A DNA stretch of 64,000 nucleotides. Origin: Verrucomicrobiia bacterium (GTDB lineage Bacteria > Verrucomicrobiota > Verrucomicrobiia > Palsa-1439). Under the pieces are notes generated by a model. The model was not told the origin of the DNA, searched no databases, and saw only the letters and a program-made list of their open reading frames with translations. The translations under genes and the position numbers were made by a program. Position 1 is the first letter of the stretch. Each line of letters opens with the position of its first letter. Location: NCBI GenBank assembly GCA_022072455.1, contig JAJVHY010000028.1:1-64000 (forward strand), written 5' to 3'. Below, piece after piece: positions 1 through 8,530 of the stretch.

Positions 1-40
1 TCAGTTCGGCCACGTCAATGCTATGCTTCTGCCGGGTCAT
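1..40 (-). CDS. 5' end of an unidentified gene, cut by the window edge
   Basis: Only the first 13 codons are present, read leftward from an ATG at 40-38 (MTRQKHSIDVAEL). An AAGGAG-type ribosome binding site (complement of 51-56) lies about ten bases upstream, which supports this as a genuine start. The peptide is too short to assign. The neighbouring recombinase remnant makes a mobile-element gene possible, but that is inference. Confidence 0.45.
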   Translation of the reverse strand, partial: MTRQKHSIDVAEL

Positions 41-227
41 GGATTGGTTCTCCTTGTGTTTGTTGTTTGGCTAGCAGGGAGAACTACCATGACCCTTCTA
101 TTTGCTGAACCTTTCAGACACTACCGCATCAAAGGCCACGGAACAGACGTACCGAGGTTGGCGGCGCGTTCCGGGGTAGGGGCGAGCCGCCGGCTCGACC
201 GTAGCGTATCACCCGACGGACGACGCG
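41..227. other. non-coding gap between partial gene and integrase remnant
   Basis: No convincing coding region is seen here. A short inverted repeat (GTTCTCC at 47-53, GGAGAAC at 78-84) flanks the upstream region of the partial minus-strand gene. It could be an operator or part of a mobile-element end, and there is not enough sequence to decide. Confidence 0.4.
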
Positions 228-446
228 GTGCGGATATTTCTCCTGCGCGAAGCGTTGGCAAAACCGTTGGCGGATTTCAGCACGTTTACGCGCGCCCGCA
301 AGATCGAGCGCATCCCGGTCGTGCTGTTCGGTGACGAATGCCACCGGTTGTTTGCCGCACTCGATGGCACGGCGCAACTCATGGCGGAATTGATGTATAG
401 GAGCGGCTTGCGGCTGCGCGACGCCGACTTGTCGCCGCTGGTGTGA
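228..446 (+). pseudogene. fragment of tyrosine recombinase / integron-integrase-like gene
   Basis: The translation contains RIPVVLFGDECHRLFAALDG followed by TAQLMAELMYRSGLRL. This is the pattern around the start of the catalytic domain of IntI/XerC-type tyrosine recombinases, where the family reads roughly LPVVLT-DEV-LL-ALDG then LMA-LLYGSGLRL with the first catalytic Arg in GLRL. After GLRLRDADLSPLV the frame stops, so the remaining catalytic residues (His-x-x-Arg and Tyr) are missing, as is the N-terminal SAM-like domain. I read this as a decayed remnant, not a functional gene. The exact left boundary is uncertain and may extend somewhat upstream without a start codon. Confidence 0.6.
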
Positions 447-459
447 GCCGGCGTTCCCG

Positions 460-2265
460 CTACTGCCTCAACTGGAGCACCGGGCAGTATTGCCCTTTCA
501 ACTCCCGCATCCACCATTGGCCGGTGGCCCGGCGTTCGGCGGGTGTCGTGAACCGATATTCGTAGAGCAGCGCGCGGACATACCGGGGTGGTTGGGTGGG
601 GAAAGGGTTGATGGCCAGCAACCGGGTCACCGCCGGTTTGTCTTGGAGGAGGCGCGCGCAGAAAGTGATGAACCACGGGTTGTTCTGGTAGTTGCCCAAC
701 GCGGCAAACCACATCTGCCAGTCGAGCCTGGGTTGGTGAGGCCAGACGAACCCCGGTCGGCGCTGAAGGTCGCCGGGTTTGTAGTTGAATTCATATGCCT
801 GCCACGTTTCACCATCACGACTGCCTTCGACGATGATTTCCGGGCGAGAGGTGGTCAGCATGGCAAACAAGCCATAGCCGTTCACGCTCTGCAACGGCCC
901 GATGGCCATTTGCACGTTGGCATGTGCCGTCAGGAACCAGCGGGGCCACGCGACGCGTACGTGGCAGGTGCGAAACAGATTGGGGATGGTCACCCACAGA
1001 ATGATCGCCGCCACCGGCGCAAACAACCAATTCCGCCAGCGCGGCGCAGTTGCCACTGCTCGGTGAGCCGCATGACGGTGCCAGACGCAGTCGTCCAACA
1101 CTGGCACGCACAACAAAACGGTCAGCAGATTGAAGAAACAATAATTGCCGGTCACGGAAATCAAAACCATCAACAGCGTAAACCCGGCTGCGGCCACCAC
1201 CCGCAGCCAGCGCGGCCCGAAAATGAAAAACGGCAACACCAATTCAATCGCAAACATCGCGCCGCAGGAAAACTTCTGCCACCAGACCGGCAACTGATGT
1301 GCGTACCACGCCGTCCACGGCGGCAACGGCTGCGTCTGGTAATGCACGAGTAACGCGGTGAGCGAATTCCACGTCGGATCACCGCTTGCCAGTTTCACGA
1401 CGCCGGAAGCGAACATCAGCCGGAACGCAAGCCAGCGCAGCAACCATAAAACCAAGCGCGGCGGCTCCGTTTGCCGGAAGCTGCGCGGCAAGAATCCCCA
1501 CGGCGCAAACCAAACCGCGAGAAACCCGACCTCCACCAGCAACGCGTCCCACTGAAAGCCGAGGAACACGTTGCCGACGTGCATTACCGACAAATACAAC
1601 GCCCACAACCCCAGCAACGCCGGTCCCGCGGCAATCCCGGCAATCACGCACAGTGACAACGCCGTGCCCAATCCGCACACGACATGCAGCGCGGTATCGC
1701 TCCAGCCCAACCAAAACACAGTCGGGGTCCGCCAGAACGTTGCGAACCATTCCCGGCTGAATGCAGGTGGTGCGAGCTGGCCCAGCCATTCTTCGACCGG
1801 CAAAATGCCGGCGCTGCCGATCAAACCGGTGATTTGCGTCCACAACGACACGAATGCGATGAAGTAGATGACTCCCAGTGCCCGCACGAAAATCTCGCGC
1901 GTCAGGACGTGGCTCGTCGGCGCGGGAGTCAACGCGGAAAACACGCGCCGGTTATTCGCGACGAGGCGGTAGGCCCATTCGCTGACGGGGGCGACACCCG
2001 GTAGGCGATAAAGCCATTGCCGGTTCAGCGACCGGAAAACAGCCGCCGCGCCTGAATACACGGTCCCGTCCGGTTCGATGAGTTGGACGGATTGGGTAAA
2101 GGCGTCGCGCGGGATTTCCGGGAAGCGGTCGCCCAACTCCTGCGCCGCCAGGTAGTCCACGCGGTCGCCGGTGCGTCGTTGCCACCGGGCGATCCACCGC
2201 CGGCAGAAAGTGCAATCGCCGTCGAAAATCAACAGCGGTTTGCCGGGCGGTTGAGCGACACGCAT
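460..2265 (-). CDS. DCC thiol-disulfide oxidoreductase fused to lipase-maturation-factor-like membrane protein
   Basis: The 601-residue protein starts with a DCC1 (DUF393) thioredoxin-like domain, residues about 10-120, carrying the FDGDCTFC signature with a C18-x-x-C21 redox pair. From about residue 125 it becomes a polytopic membrane protein resembling lipase maturation factors. Typical segments are ITGLIGSAGILPVEEWL, FLGFQWDALLVEVGFL and MFASGVVKLASGDPTWNSLT, plus a C-terminal soluble part with NPWFITFCARLL. LMF proteins assist folding of disulfide-containing secreted lipases in animals. In bacteria the role is unproven, but a fused redox domain fits a disulfide-handling or folding function. 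It is the last gene of a leftward block, 38 bases after the second lyase. No signal peptide is needed because the first membrane helix would anchor it. Family assignment is confident; the substrate is unknown. Confidence 0.8.
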   Translation of the reverse strand: MRVAQPPGKPLLIFDGDCTFCRRWIARWQRRTGDRVDYLAAQELGDRFPEIPRDAFTQSVQLIEPDGTVYSGAAAVFRSLNRQWLYRLPGVAPVSEWAYRLVANNRRVFSALTPAPTSHVLTREIFVRALGVIYFIAFVSLWTQITGLIGSAGILPVEEWLGQLAPPAFSREWFATFWRTPTVFWLGWSDTALHVVCGLGTALSLCVIAGIAAGPALLGLWALYLSVMHVGNVFLGFQWDALLVEVGFLAVWFAPWGFLPRSFRQTEPPRLVLWLLRWLAFRLMFASGVVKLASGDPTWNSLTALLVHYQTQPLPPWTAWYAHQLPVWWQKFSCGAMFAIELVLPFFIFGPRWLRVVAAAGFTLLMVLISVTGNYCFFNLLTVLLCVPVLDDCVWHRHAAHRAVATAPRWRNWLFAPVAAIILWVTIPNLFRTCHVRVAWPRWFLTAHANVQMAIGPLQSVNGYGLFAMLTTSRPEIIVEGSRDGETWQAYEFNYKPGDLQRRPGFVWPHQPRLDWQMWFAALGNYQNNPWFITFCARLLQDKPAVTRLLAINPFPTQPPRYVRALLYEYRFTTPAERRATGQWWMRELKGQYCPVLQLRQ

Positions 2266-2303
2266 GCCGAAATTAACTCACACTCCATCACCGCCGGCAA
2301 CCG

Positions 2304-4505
2304 TTATTGTACCGGCGCGCGGCGCACGCGCAGTTTGTGGACTTGGCCGTTGGCGGAGGTGGAGAGGATATTCGCGGGGAAGGGCCGGCCTTCGTAGGTT
2401 TTCAGCGTGACGGATTCCTGCGCAAATCCGGACGGCAGGAGGATCTCGGTGCTGGCCTGTTCGCTGCGGACGAACCGGCGCGGGGCGGTGATTTCGAGTT
2501 CGGTGGCGGAAGTCCACCGCGCGATGCTGCCCCATTGATGTTGCTCGGCACCCCAGTACGAGCAGCCGATCGGTTTGCGCCAATCACCGGGGAAACGCAC
2601 TTCGCCGCCGATCTGCCCGACGTCCACCCGGTGGTGATTGTCCTCGTGGAGGATTTTGCATTCGGTCGGCTGCCCGATGGTGATGATCGCACCGTACCGG
2701 GCGTTTTTCGGGCGGATGCCGTGGTTGACGACGAGGTAAACCCAGCGGTGTTCATGGACGGTGTGGAAACCTGGCTTGTCGGCTTCGCCTTGCCAGACTT
2801 GCGGCATGTTCAAGTCGGCATACGAGCCGCGGCGGGTTTCGACGATCAACTGCGCGTCGCAGAGGAGCTGGATGCTGACGTTGCGGATTCGCAGTGTCGT
2901 CCCGGCTTGGAGGGTCCGGCTGCTGAGGTTTTCGTCGCGGAGCGGCGAGTGAAACAATGTGGTCACGACCGGTTCGCTGGAGTCGCAGCGGATTTGGCTG
3001 CCGAGCAGGATGAGGGCGGTCGGGGTGATGAAGAGGCTTTTGTTCGCGCGTAACGTATCCTGCCCGGCGGGGGCGAGAAGATATTGTAGTCCGAGCAGGC
3101 CCAACTCGTCGCCGGCCAGTCCGCCACAGAATGCGCTTTGCCCGTAGCTTTCCGGTGGCGGCTCGATGGCGTCGCAGCGCGTGACGCCCATGAGCCGTTT
3201 CCAGTTCATTGTCGGGATGGTGGTGTGATCGAATTCCCGGCCATCGGTCATGAATGCGATGGAAAATTCGGCCATCGAAGAGGCGTGGATGTTGTAACCG
3301 AGCATCGAGTTCCACATTTTGGTCCGACCGGAACTCAGGCGCACTGCCGCGAACCAATCGGCCTGTCGGGCGAGGAGATACTCGCTGCAAGGATAATAGC
3401 GGATGCCGGCGAGGAGGTTCAGGTTGGCTGGAATGGGTTGGGGGACACGGGTCAGCAAAAAGTTACCGGCGGGCTTGCGTGGTTGGCCGGTCGGATCGAG
3501 GCCGCTGAGAAAATCGGCGGCGGCAGCGGCGAACACGGTCTCGTCTTGTGGCGGGAGACCGGCGAGCAGACCGAACAAGGTTGCGCCGAACAAGGCGCCG
3601 GCGTGGCCACCGTAGATCGTGCCCGGCGTTGCGATGCCGCGATCAATCGTGTAGGGCGCGATGCGCCCACGCCACATGTTGCGCGCGAAAAACTCGCGGA
3701 CCATGCCGACGAAGAGTTCGCGAACGGTGGCCGGCACTTCCCACGGCGTGCCTTGAGTCAAATAAATCCAATGGCCCTGCACCCAGAGATCGTTCGTACC
3801 GTAACCGGCGTTCACGCCGTGGCCGTGAAACTGGTAGCTCCAATCTGGCTGCAAGCCTTCACTCCCGCTGGCGCGGCCCATCACGACCGGAATCTGGGGC
3901 AGGACGGAATCGAGCCATTGGGGATCGCCTTGGATTACAGCACGCGTCAGGGCGAGATTCAGGATGCTCATGTGATTGGAGCCGCTGGTCAACGCCGGTT
4001 TGGTTATCCCGCGCAACCGGTCGAGCGCAAAAATCTTCGCCGGCATGAAATCGAGGTCGGCCAAAATCGCCTCCCGCAACTCCGCTGGCAACTGGTCGCC
4101 ACACAACAGCAGGATCGAGCAGAGTTTGGTGGGGAACGCGATGTCCCACGAATGCCAACTCCCATCGCGCGGCTGATCGGGGCGAACAAACGGTTCGCCG
4201 AATCGCAAGCCGGCCACGATGCGTTCGTGGATGGCCGGTTGCTGGAAGTACCGGGAAAACGGGCAGCGCCAGGCGCTGGCGAGCTTTTCGATTTGTGCGA
4301 AAACATCCGTCCCAAAAGTAAACTCCGCCCGACTGAGCGGGCGCCCGTACGGATTGCCATCGGCAGTTTGGCGGTCGATGATTCGGGCCGCGGTCCGGTC
4401 GATTCTCTCGACAACATCGGCGACAACGGCCTGACTGGCGGCTGGCGCGCCGACACCCGCTTGCACGAAGAGCCAGCGGTCCCGGATCGTTTCCAGTGGA
4501 TTCAT
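2304..4505 (-). CDS. family 8 polysaccharide lyase (chondroitin AC/hyaluronate lyase-like), copy 2
   Basis: This 733-residue protein is a paralogue of the gene immediately upstream. The start is the ATG at 4505, which overlaps the previous stop as ATGA; the longer open frame reads out-of-frame through the neighbour and is rejected. An N-terminal alpha/alpha-toroid carries GSNHMS (candidate catalytic Asn) and SYQFHGHGVNAGYG (His and Tyr in PL8-like spacing), followed by IDRGIATPG with an Arg. Then comes a beta-sandwich region with FDHTTIPTMNWKRLMGVTR. PL8 enzymes cleave uronate-containing chains (hyaluronan, chondroitin, xanthan) by beta-elimination. There is no signal peptide, unlike most characterised members, which suggests cytoplasmic action on imported oligosaccharides. 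The exact substrate cannot be told from sequence. Confidence 0.8.
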   Translation of the reverse strand: MNPLETIRDRWLFVQAGVGAPAASQAVVADVVERIDRTAARIIDRQTADGNPYGRPLSRAEFTFGTDVFAQIEKLASAWRCPFSRYFQQPAIHERIVAGLRFGEPFVRPDQPRDGSWHSWDIAFPTKLCSILLLCGDQLPAELREAILADLDFMPAKIFALDRLRGITKPALTSGSNHMSILNLALTRAVIQGDPQWLDSVLPQIPVVMGRASGSEGLQPDWSYQFHGHGVNAGYGTNDLWVQGHWIYLTQGTPWEVPATVRELFVGMVREFFARNMWRGRIAPYTIDRGIATPGTIYGGHAGALFGATLFGLLAGLPPQDETVFAAAAADFLSGLDPTGQPRKPAGNFLLTRVPQPIPANLNLLAGIRYYPCSEYLLARQADWFAAVRLSSGRTKMWNSMLGYNIHASSMAEFSIAFMTDGREFDHTTIPTMNWKRLMGVTRCDAIEPPPESYGQSAFCGGLAGDELGLLGLQYLLAPAGQDTLRANKSLFITPTALILLGSQIRCDSSEPVVTTLFHSPLRDENLSSRTLQAGTTLRIRNVSIQLLCDAQLIVETRRGSYADLNMPQVWQGEADKPGFHTVHEHRWVYLVVNHGIRPKNARYGAIITIGQPTECKILHEDNHHRVDVGQIGGEVRFPGDWRKPIGCSYWGAEQHQWGSIARWTSATELEITAPRRFVRSEQASTEILLPSGFAQESVTLKTYEGRPFPANILSTSANGQVHKLRVRRAPVQ

Positions 4506-6772
4506 GAGTTGCGGCGGACGCGCAGCTTGATGACCTGCCCTTTGGCAGAGGTGGAAATGAGGTTCGCTGGAAACGGCTGGCCGGCGTACGTTTTGAGGGT
4601 GACGTTTTCCTGAAAAAATCCTGCCGGCAGGAAAATTTCGGTGTTGGCTTGTTCGCTGCGGACGAACCGGCGTGGCGGCGTGATTTCGAGATTCGCGTAG
4701 CCGGAGTCGCTCGCCGGGGACCAACGGGAAATGCTGCCCCATTGATGTTGCTCGGCGCCCCAGTACGAGCAGCCAATCGGTTTGCGCCAATCACCGGGGA
4801 AGCGCACTTCGCCGCCGGTCTGCCCCAGATCCACCCGGTGGTGATTGTCGTTGTGAAGGATTTTGTACTCGGCTGGTTGGCCGGCTGTGATGATCGCGCC
4901 GTACCGGCCATTGGCAGGCTGCACGCCATGATTGACGATGAGGTAAACCCAGCGGCGTTCGTATTCGTGGTACCAGGCGGCGCGTTTGGCGGGATCATCC
5001 GGCGCGCGTTCTTTCCGGTTGAGGTTGCCGTACGAGCCGCGGCGGGTTTCGACAATCAATTGCGCGTCGCAGAGCAGTTGGATGCTGACGTTGCGGATGC
5101 GGAGCGTTTCACCGGCTTTGACTTCCCGGCTCGTGAGGTTGTCGTCCAGAAGTGGCGCGTGAAATAACGTGGTGACGACCGGTTCGTCAGAGTCGCACCG
5201 GATGAGACTGCCGAGCAAAATGAGGGCATCCGGTGTGGCGAACAGACTTTTATTGGCGCGCAACGTATCCTGTCCGGCGGGGGCGAGGAGGTATTGCAGA
5301 CCGAGCACGGCGAAGTCATCGCCGGCCAAGCCGCCACAGAACGCGCTTTGTCCATAGCCTTCCGGCGGCGGCTCGATGGCGTCGCAGCGGGTGACGCCCA
5401 TGAGCCGTTTCCAGTTCATCGTCGGGATAGTGGTGTGATCGAATTCCCGGCCATCGGTCATGAACGCGATGGAAAATTCCGCGCCTGACGAACCGTGCAG
5501 GTGCGATCCCAACATGGATTTCCAAGTGGAAGTCATGCCGGAACTCATGCGAACGGCGGCGAACCAGTTGGATTGGCGGACGAGCAGGTATTCGCTGTGT
5601 GGGTAGTAGCGCATCCCGCCGATGATGGCCGGATCGGCTTGGATCGGTTGGGGGATGCCGGCCAGCAACAGGCCCGGCAGGAGGCTGACTTCGCTGGGGG
5701 TGTCGCTTTCGGAATACTGCAGCGGTTTGCCGTCGGGATCGAGGCCTTGAAGATAATCGGCAGCGGCAGCCGCAAACACGGCTTTATCCGCCGCCGGCAA
5801 GTCGGTGTGGAGTCCGAGCAAAATCGTCGTCAAGAATGACCGGCAATAAAGTCCGCCGGGGCCGGCAATGCCGCGGTCAACGGAGTACGGCGCGACGCGG
5901 CCCCGCCAGAAGTCGCGGGCGAAAAATTCACGGACCATGTTGACGTGGAGTTCGCGGAGCTGGTCCGGCAATTGCCACGGGGTGCCGTGCGTGAGGTAAA
6001 GCCACTGGGCTTGGGCGCTGAGGCAATGCAGACCGTAGCCGGCATTCACGCCGTAGCCGTGGAAGTGGTAGCTCCAATCGGGTTGCAGACCTTCGCTGCC
6101 AGTGGCCGGGCCCATGGCGATGGGGACTTGGGTCATCACCGTATCGAGCCATTGAGGGTCGTCGAGTACGAGGCCGCGGAGGAAACCGACGGAGAGGGCT
6201 TCGAGATTGTTGGAGCCGCTTTGGACTGGCGGGCGGATAATGCCGCGTTCCCGGTCAAGCGTGAAAACTTTCGACGGCATGTGCGCGAGGTCTTCGAGGA
6301 TCAGTTGGCGCAGATCGGCCGGAAGGCTGTCGCCGAGGAGCAGGAGTTGGATGCTCAACGAGCTGGGAAATCCGAGATCCCACATGTACCAACTGCCATC
6401 GCGCGGTTGGTCGGGACGGACGTAACGTTCGCCAAACCGCAATGCGGCAATACAGCGTTCCAAGACTGCCGGTTTTTGATAATGCCGGGAGAACGGACAG
6501 CGCCACGCGGTGATGATGCGCCGGACGTCGCCGAAGTAGTGGGTGCCGAAAGTGAATTGAGCATGGGTGAGCGGTTGGCCGTGAACGTTGCCGTGTTCGG
6601 GGCTGGTCGGATCCCAGATTTGCCGGGCGAGGATGGTGTCGGCGACGGCGTCCACGTTCGCGATGATCGGTGCGAGGATCGGGCTGGCTGACGGTGGCGC
6701 GCCGGTCGCGGTGAGGAGGTAAAGCTGGCGTTGCCGGATGGTGGCGAGGGCGGAAAGTTTGGATGAAGTCAT
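4502..6772 (-). CDS. family 8 polysaccharide lyase (chondroitin AC/hyaluronate lyase-like), copy 1
   Basis: A 756-residue lyase with the PL8 architecture: helical toroid to about residue 380, then supersandwich beta domains. Candidate active-site elements are GSNNLEA (Asn), SYHFHGYGVNAGYG (His, Tyr) and VDRGIAGPG (Arg). The beta region holds TIPTMNWKRLMGVTRCDAIE and the PL8-like segment RCDSDEPVVTTLFHAPL. It lies 60 bases after a small membrane-anchored protein and couples by an ATGA overlap to its paralogue. Large parts of the central and C-terminal regions are almost identical to copy 2, indicating tandem duplication with later homogenisation. The N-terminus (MTSSKLSALATIRQRQLYLL) has no export signal. 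Uronate-glycan lyase activity is a family-based inference; the substrate is not known. Confidence 0.82.
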   Translation of the reverse strand: MTSSKLSALATIRQRQLYLLTATGAPPSASPILAPIIANVDAVADTILARQIWDPTSPEHGNVHGQPLTHAQFTFGTHYFGDVRRIITAWRCPFSRHYQKPAVLERCIAALRFGERYVRPDQPRDGSWYMWDLGFPSSLSIQLLLLGDSLPADLRQLILEDLAHMPSKVFTLDRERGIIRPPVQSGSNNLEALSVGFLRGLVLDDPQWLDTVMTQVPIAMGPATGSEGLQPDWSYHFHGYGVNAGYGLHCLSAQAQWLYLTHGTPWQLPDQLRELHVNMVREFFARDFWRGRVAPYSVDRGIAGPGGLYCRSFLTTILLGLHTDLPAADKAVFAAAAADYLQGLDPDGKPLQYSESDTPSEVSLLPGLLLAGIPQPIQADPAIIGGMRYYPHSEYLLVRQSNWFAAVRMSSGMTSTWKSMLGSHLHGSSGAEFSIAFMTDGREFDHTTIPTMNWKRLMGVTRCDAIEPPPEGYGQSAFCGGLAGDDFAVLGLQYLLAPAGQDTLRANKSLFATPDALILLGSLIRCDSDEPVVTTLFHAPLLDDNLTSREVKAGETLRIRNVSIQLLCDAQLIVETRRGSYGNLNRKERAPDDPAKRAAWYHEYERRWVYLIVNHGVQPANGRYGAIITAGQPAEYKILHNDNHHRVDLGQTGGEVRFPGDWRKPIGCSYWGAEQHQWGSISRWSPASDSGYANLEITPPRRFVRSEQANTEIFLPAGFFQENVTLKTYAGQPFPANLISTSAKGQVIKLRVRRNS

Positions 6773-6832
6773 GATAGTTGTGGGATTGGTTGGTAACTCG
6801 CTGCAAGGCTGAAAGCAATGCCGCGCGAGTAA

Positions 6833-7474
6833 CTAATCAAGTGCATCGAGATTGGCTGACGTGAAGAGTTGATAATACTTGTCAAACATCTCGCGTGAGG
6901 TGGTGGCGCCAGTCGGAGGTGAAGACGGTGGATTTTCACGATTGGCAATGAATGCGACAATTAATTTGTCGCGCAAGTAAGTTTTCCCCTGAGTAATGTT
7001 CATGTGCGCGGCGAGAATTTTAGGGTGGGCAGCCGGTAGATCCAGTGGTTGTTCGGGAGTGAGAATTGGGAGTTCAATAAACGTCACCAACGCATCGGCA
7101 TCGCGATGCTCATTCAGGAGTTGCTCGTAGAATGTTCTGATGTCGTGTCCAAGATCGGTCGTAGGGGTCTCGATGAAAGTATGGGTGATCGTTTTCGTGA
7201 TCTGAAGCTGGGGATGTTTTTTGACTTCGCGGAGGAAGCCATCCACCTCATAGTATTGTTCGGTACCGGATTGGTTCCGCGCAGTGCCGACCAAAAGAAC
7301 TATTTGTCCCCGGCCCGACAGCACTTTGGCAGTTTCTTGGGCCAAAACTTCTCCAAGGCCAAGGAATGGTCCCGGATTGATCTTTGCTGATTTGGTGGAG
7401 AAAAGCGACCAGAGCGAAATGGCAACAACCACAATGCAGCCGATAGCAACCGATGTGGCGGATGGTTTTTGCAT
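6833..7474 (-). CDS. membrane-anchored protein of unknown function
   Basis: The 213-residue product has a single N-terminal hydrophobic helix (about residues 8-25, ATSVAIGCIVVVAISLWSLF) that should act as an uncleaved anchor. The rest would be in the periplasm. The soluble part includes GQIVLLVGTARNQSG and repeated short helices, but I recognise no catalytic motif. It sits between the prepilin-like gene (29 bases upstream) and the first PL8 lyase (60 bases downstream), so it is probably in the same transcript. It could serve the pilin-like protein rather than the lyases. No function is proposed. Confidence 0.65.
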   Translation of the reverse strand: MQKPSATSVAIGCIVVVAISLWSLFSTKSAKINPGPFLGLGEVLAQETAKVLSGRGQIVLLVGTARNQSGTEQYYEVDGFLREVKKHPQLQITKTITHTFIETPTTDLGHDIRTFYEQLLNEHRDADALVTFIELPILTPEQPLDLPAAHPKILAAHMNITQGKTYLRDKLIVAFIANRENPPSSPPTGATTSREMFDKYYQLFTSANLDALD

Positions 7475-7503
7475 ATCGTGGCGCAGTGACTTTGAGTTGG
7501 CGA

Positions 7504-8436
7504 TTACTGCTTGTAGAATCTGAACAGGTTGTCAGTGAAGTCGGTGAGGAGTCGGGTTGATTGGGAATCTACATGCCCGTCAACATACGAAAAGTTAGCG
7601 ACGCCCCCATGAATAAAACCCATGGCCGGCATGAAATTGAGATTGTAGCTCGTGTTGAGGGTACGGTCGCGACCACCTCCGCGGTATTGAGTATTTGCGG
7701 TCGCCGGGGTGGCCCCATAGGAAAACTGGAAGCGGTACGGATTGATATCGAAGTTTAGCACGGTCGATTCCGGTCGAGTAATGTGACTGGTCCGGGCAGT
7801 CTTGAGTGCGTAGGCACTCGTATCGGCGGAGATACCGGCCATCGGGGTGGGGTAAAAGCCTGTCGGGTAACCAACCTCCAGGGGGCGACCCGGTCCGTGA
7901 CCATTGTGACCAAAGAATGGATTCTGTCGATAGTGGCTGTAGACCAGCGCCGAATGAGGTCCAGCCTCGACATAGAGCGAGGAAAACTTCCGATATGAGG
8001 CGGAGGCGGGAGGGGTCGCCAGTTTTGACTGGAGGGTAAGTTGGGTCGGGCAGGTAAAAATTGCTGCGTTTTTGAGATACCGATAATAGTTCCAGGCAAA
8101 GGTGCGTGTGTTGTAGGGAAAGCCCGAGGTTGAAGAAGCTGGCCAACCGGTTCCGGTGATCCAGAAGTCGCCATTCTGAAAGTAACCGCCTGGTGCGGTG
8201 GTCCAGTGTTGGTCGTCACTTAGGTTCCAACTATATGGCAACCCCTGGCCCCAATCATCTGTATACGAAAAAAATGCGAGTCCTAACTGTCGCAGCTGCG
8301 ATTGGCACACTGAACGCCGCGCCCGTTCCCGTGCCGAATTCAACGCCGGCAACAGCAGTGAGGCTAGGACGGCGACAATGGCAATCACCACCAGCAGCTC
8401 AATGAGCGTAAACGCGTTTTTTAGTCGCACTCTCAA
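7504..8436 (-). CDS. prepilin-type N-terminal cleavage/methylation protein with H-X9-DG motif
   Basis: The 310-residue product begins [20 protein letters not shown]. This is a type IV prepilin / type II pseudopilin signal with cleavage expected between A8 and F9 and the conserved Glu at position 5 of the mature chain (E13). Near the C-terminus [16 protein letters not shown] fits the H-X9-DG motif of the large pseudopilin-like families found in Planctomycetes, Verrucomicrobia and Lentisphaerae. TTG at 8436 is the assumed start; GTG at 8430 is equally possible. It is the first gene of a leftward block containing the PL8 lyases and is divergent from the GH38-like gene. Members often sit beside catabolic loci in these phyla. 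Their role (surface scaffold or secretion) is not established. Confidence 0.85.
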   Translation of the reverse strand: MRVRLKNAFTLIELLVVIAIVAVLASLLLPALNSARERARRSVCQSQLRQLGLAFFSYTDDWGQGLPYSWNLSDDQHWTTAPGGYFQNGDFWITGTGWPASSTSGFPYNTRTFAWNYYRYLKNAAIFTCPTQLTLQSKLATPPASASYRKFSSLYVEAGPHSALVYSHYRQNPFFGHNGHGPGRPLEVGYPTGFYPTPMAGISADTSAYALKTARTSHITRPESTVLNFDINPYRFQFSYGATPATANTQYRGGGRDRTLNTSYNLNFMPAMGFIHGGVANFSYVDGHVDSQSTRLLTDFTDNLFRFYKQ

Positions 8437-8487
8437 TCTAGTAAAATATAGTTAATTGTCTTCAATGGCGCAAGCCTGCGTTATTTC

Positions 8488-8517
8488 GTTGAATATCACG
8501 CTTCAACTTCATATGAG
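8488..8517 (+). promoter_or_regulatory. palindrome overlapping a possible promoter of the GH38-like operon
   Basis: GTTGAA (8488-8493) and TTCAAC (8502-8507) form an inverted repeat with an eight-base spacer. The left arm overlaps a -35-like TTGAAT (8489-8494), which is 17 bases from a -10-like TATGAG (8512-8517). Such an arrangement would suit a repressor. If this promoter is right, transcription starts near 8524 and the ATG at 8531 is the likely start. This is pattern-based only. Confidence 0.35.
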
Positions 8518-8530
8518 TCGCAGCAATTCA

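Noticed and set aside
41-90. Insertion-sequence terminal inverted repeat (GTTCTCC/GGAGAAC)
   Set aside because: Arms are only seven bases, no transposase motif is visible and the element would run off the window; kept only as a note on the gap.
4506-4790. 95-codon N-terminal extension of PL8 copy 2
   Set aside because: It is an out-of-frame reading of the upstream lyase; the ATG at 4505 forms the ATGA junction used throughout the locus.
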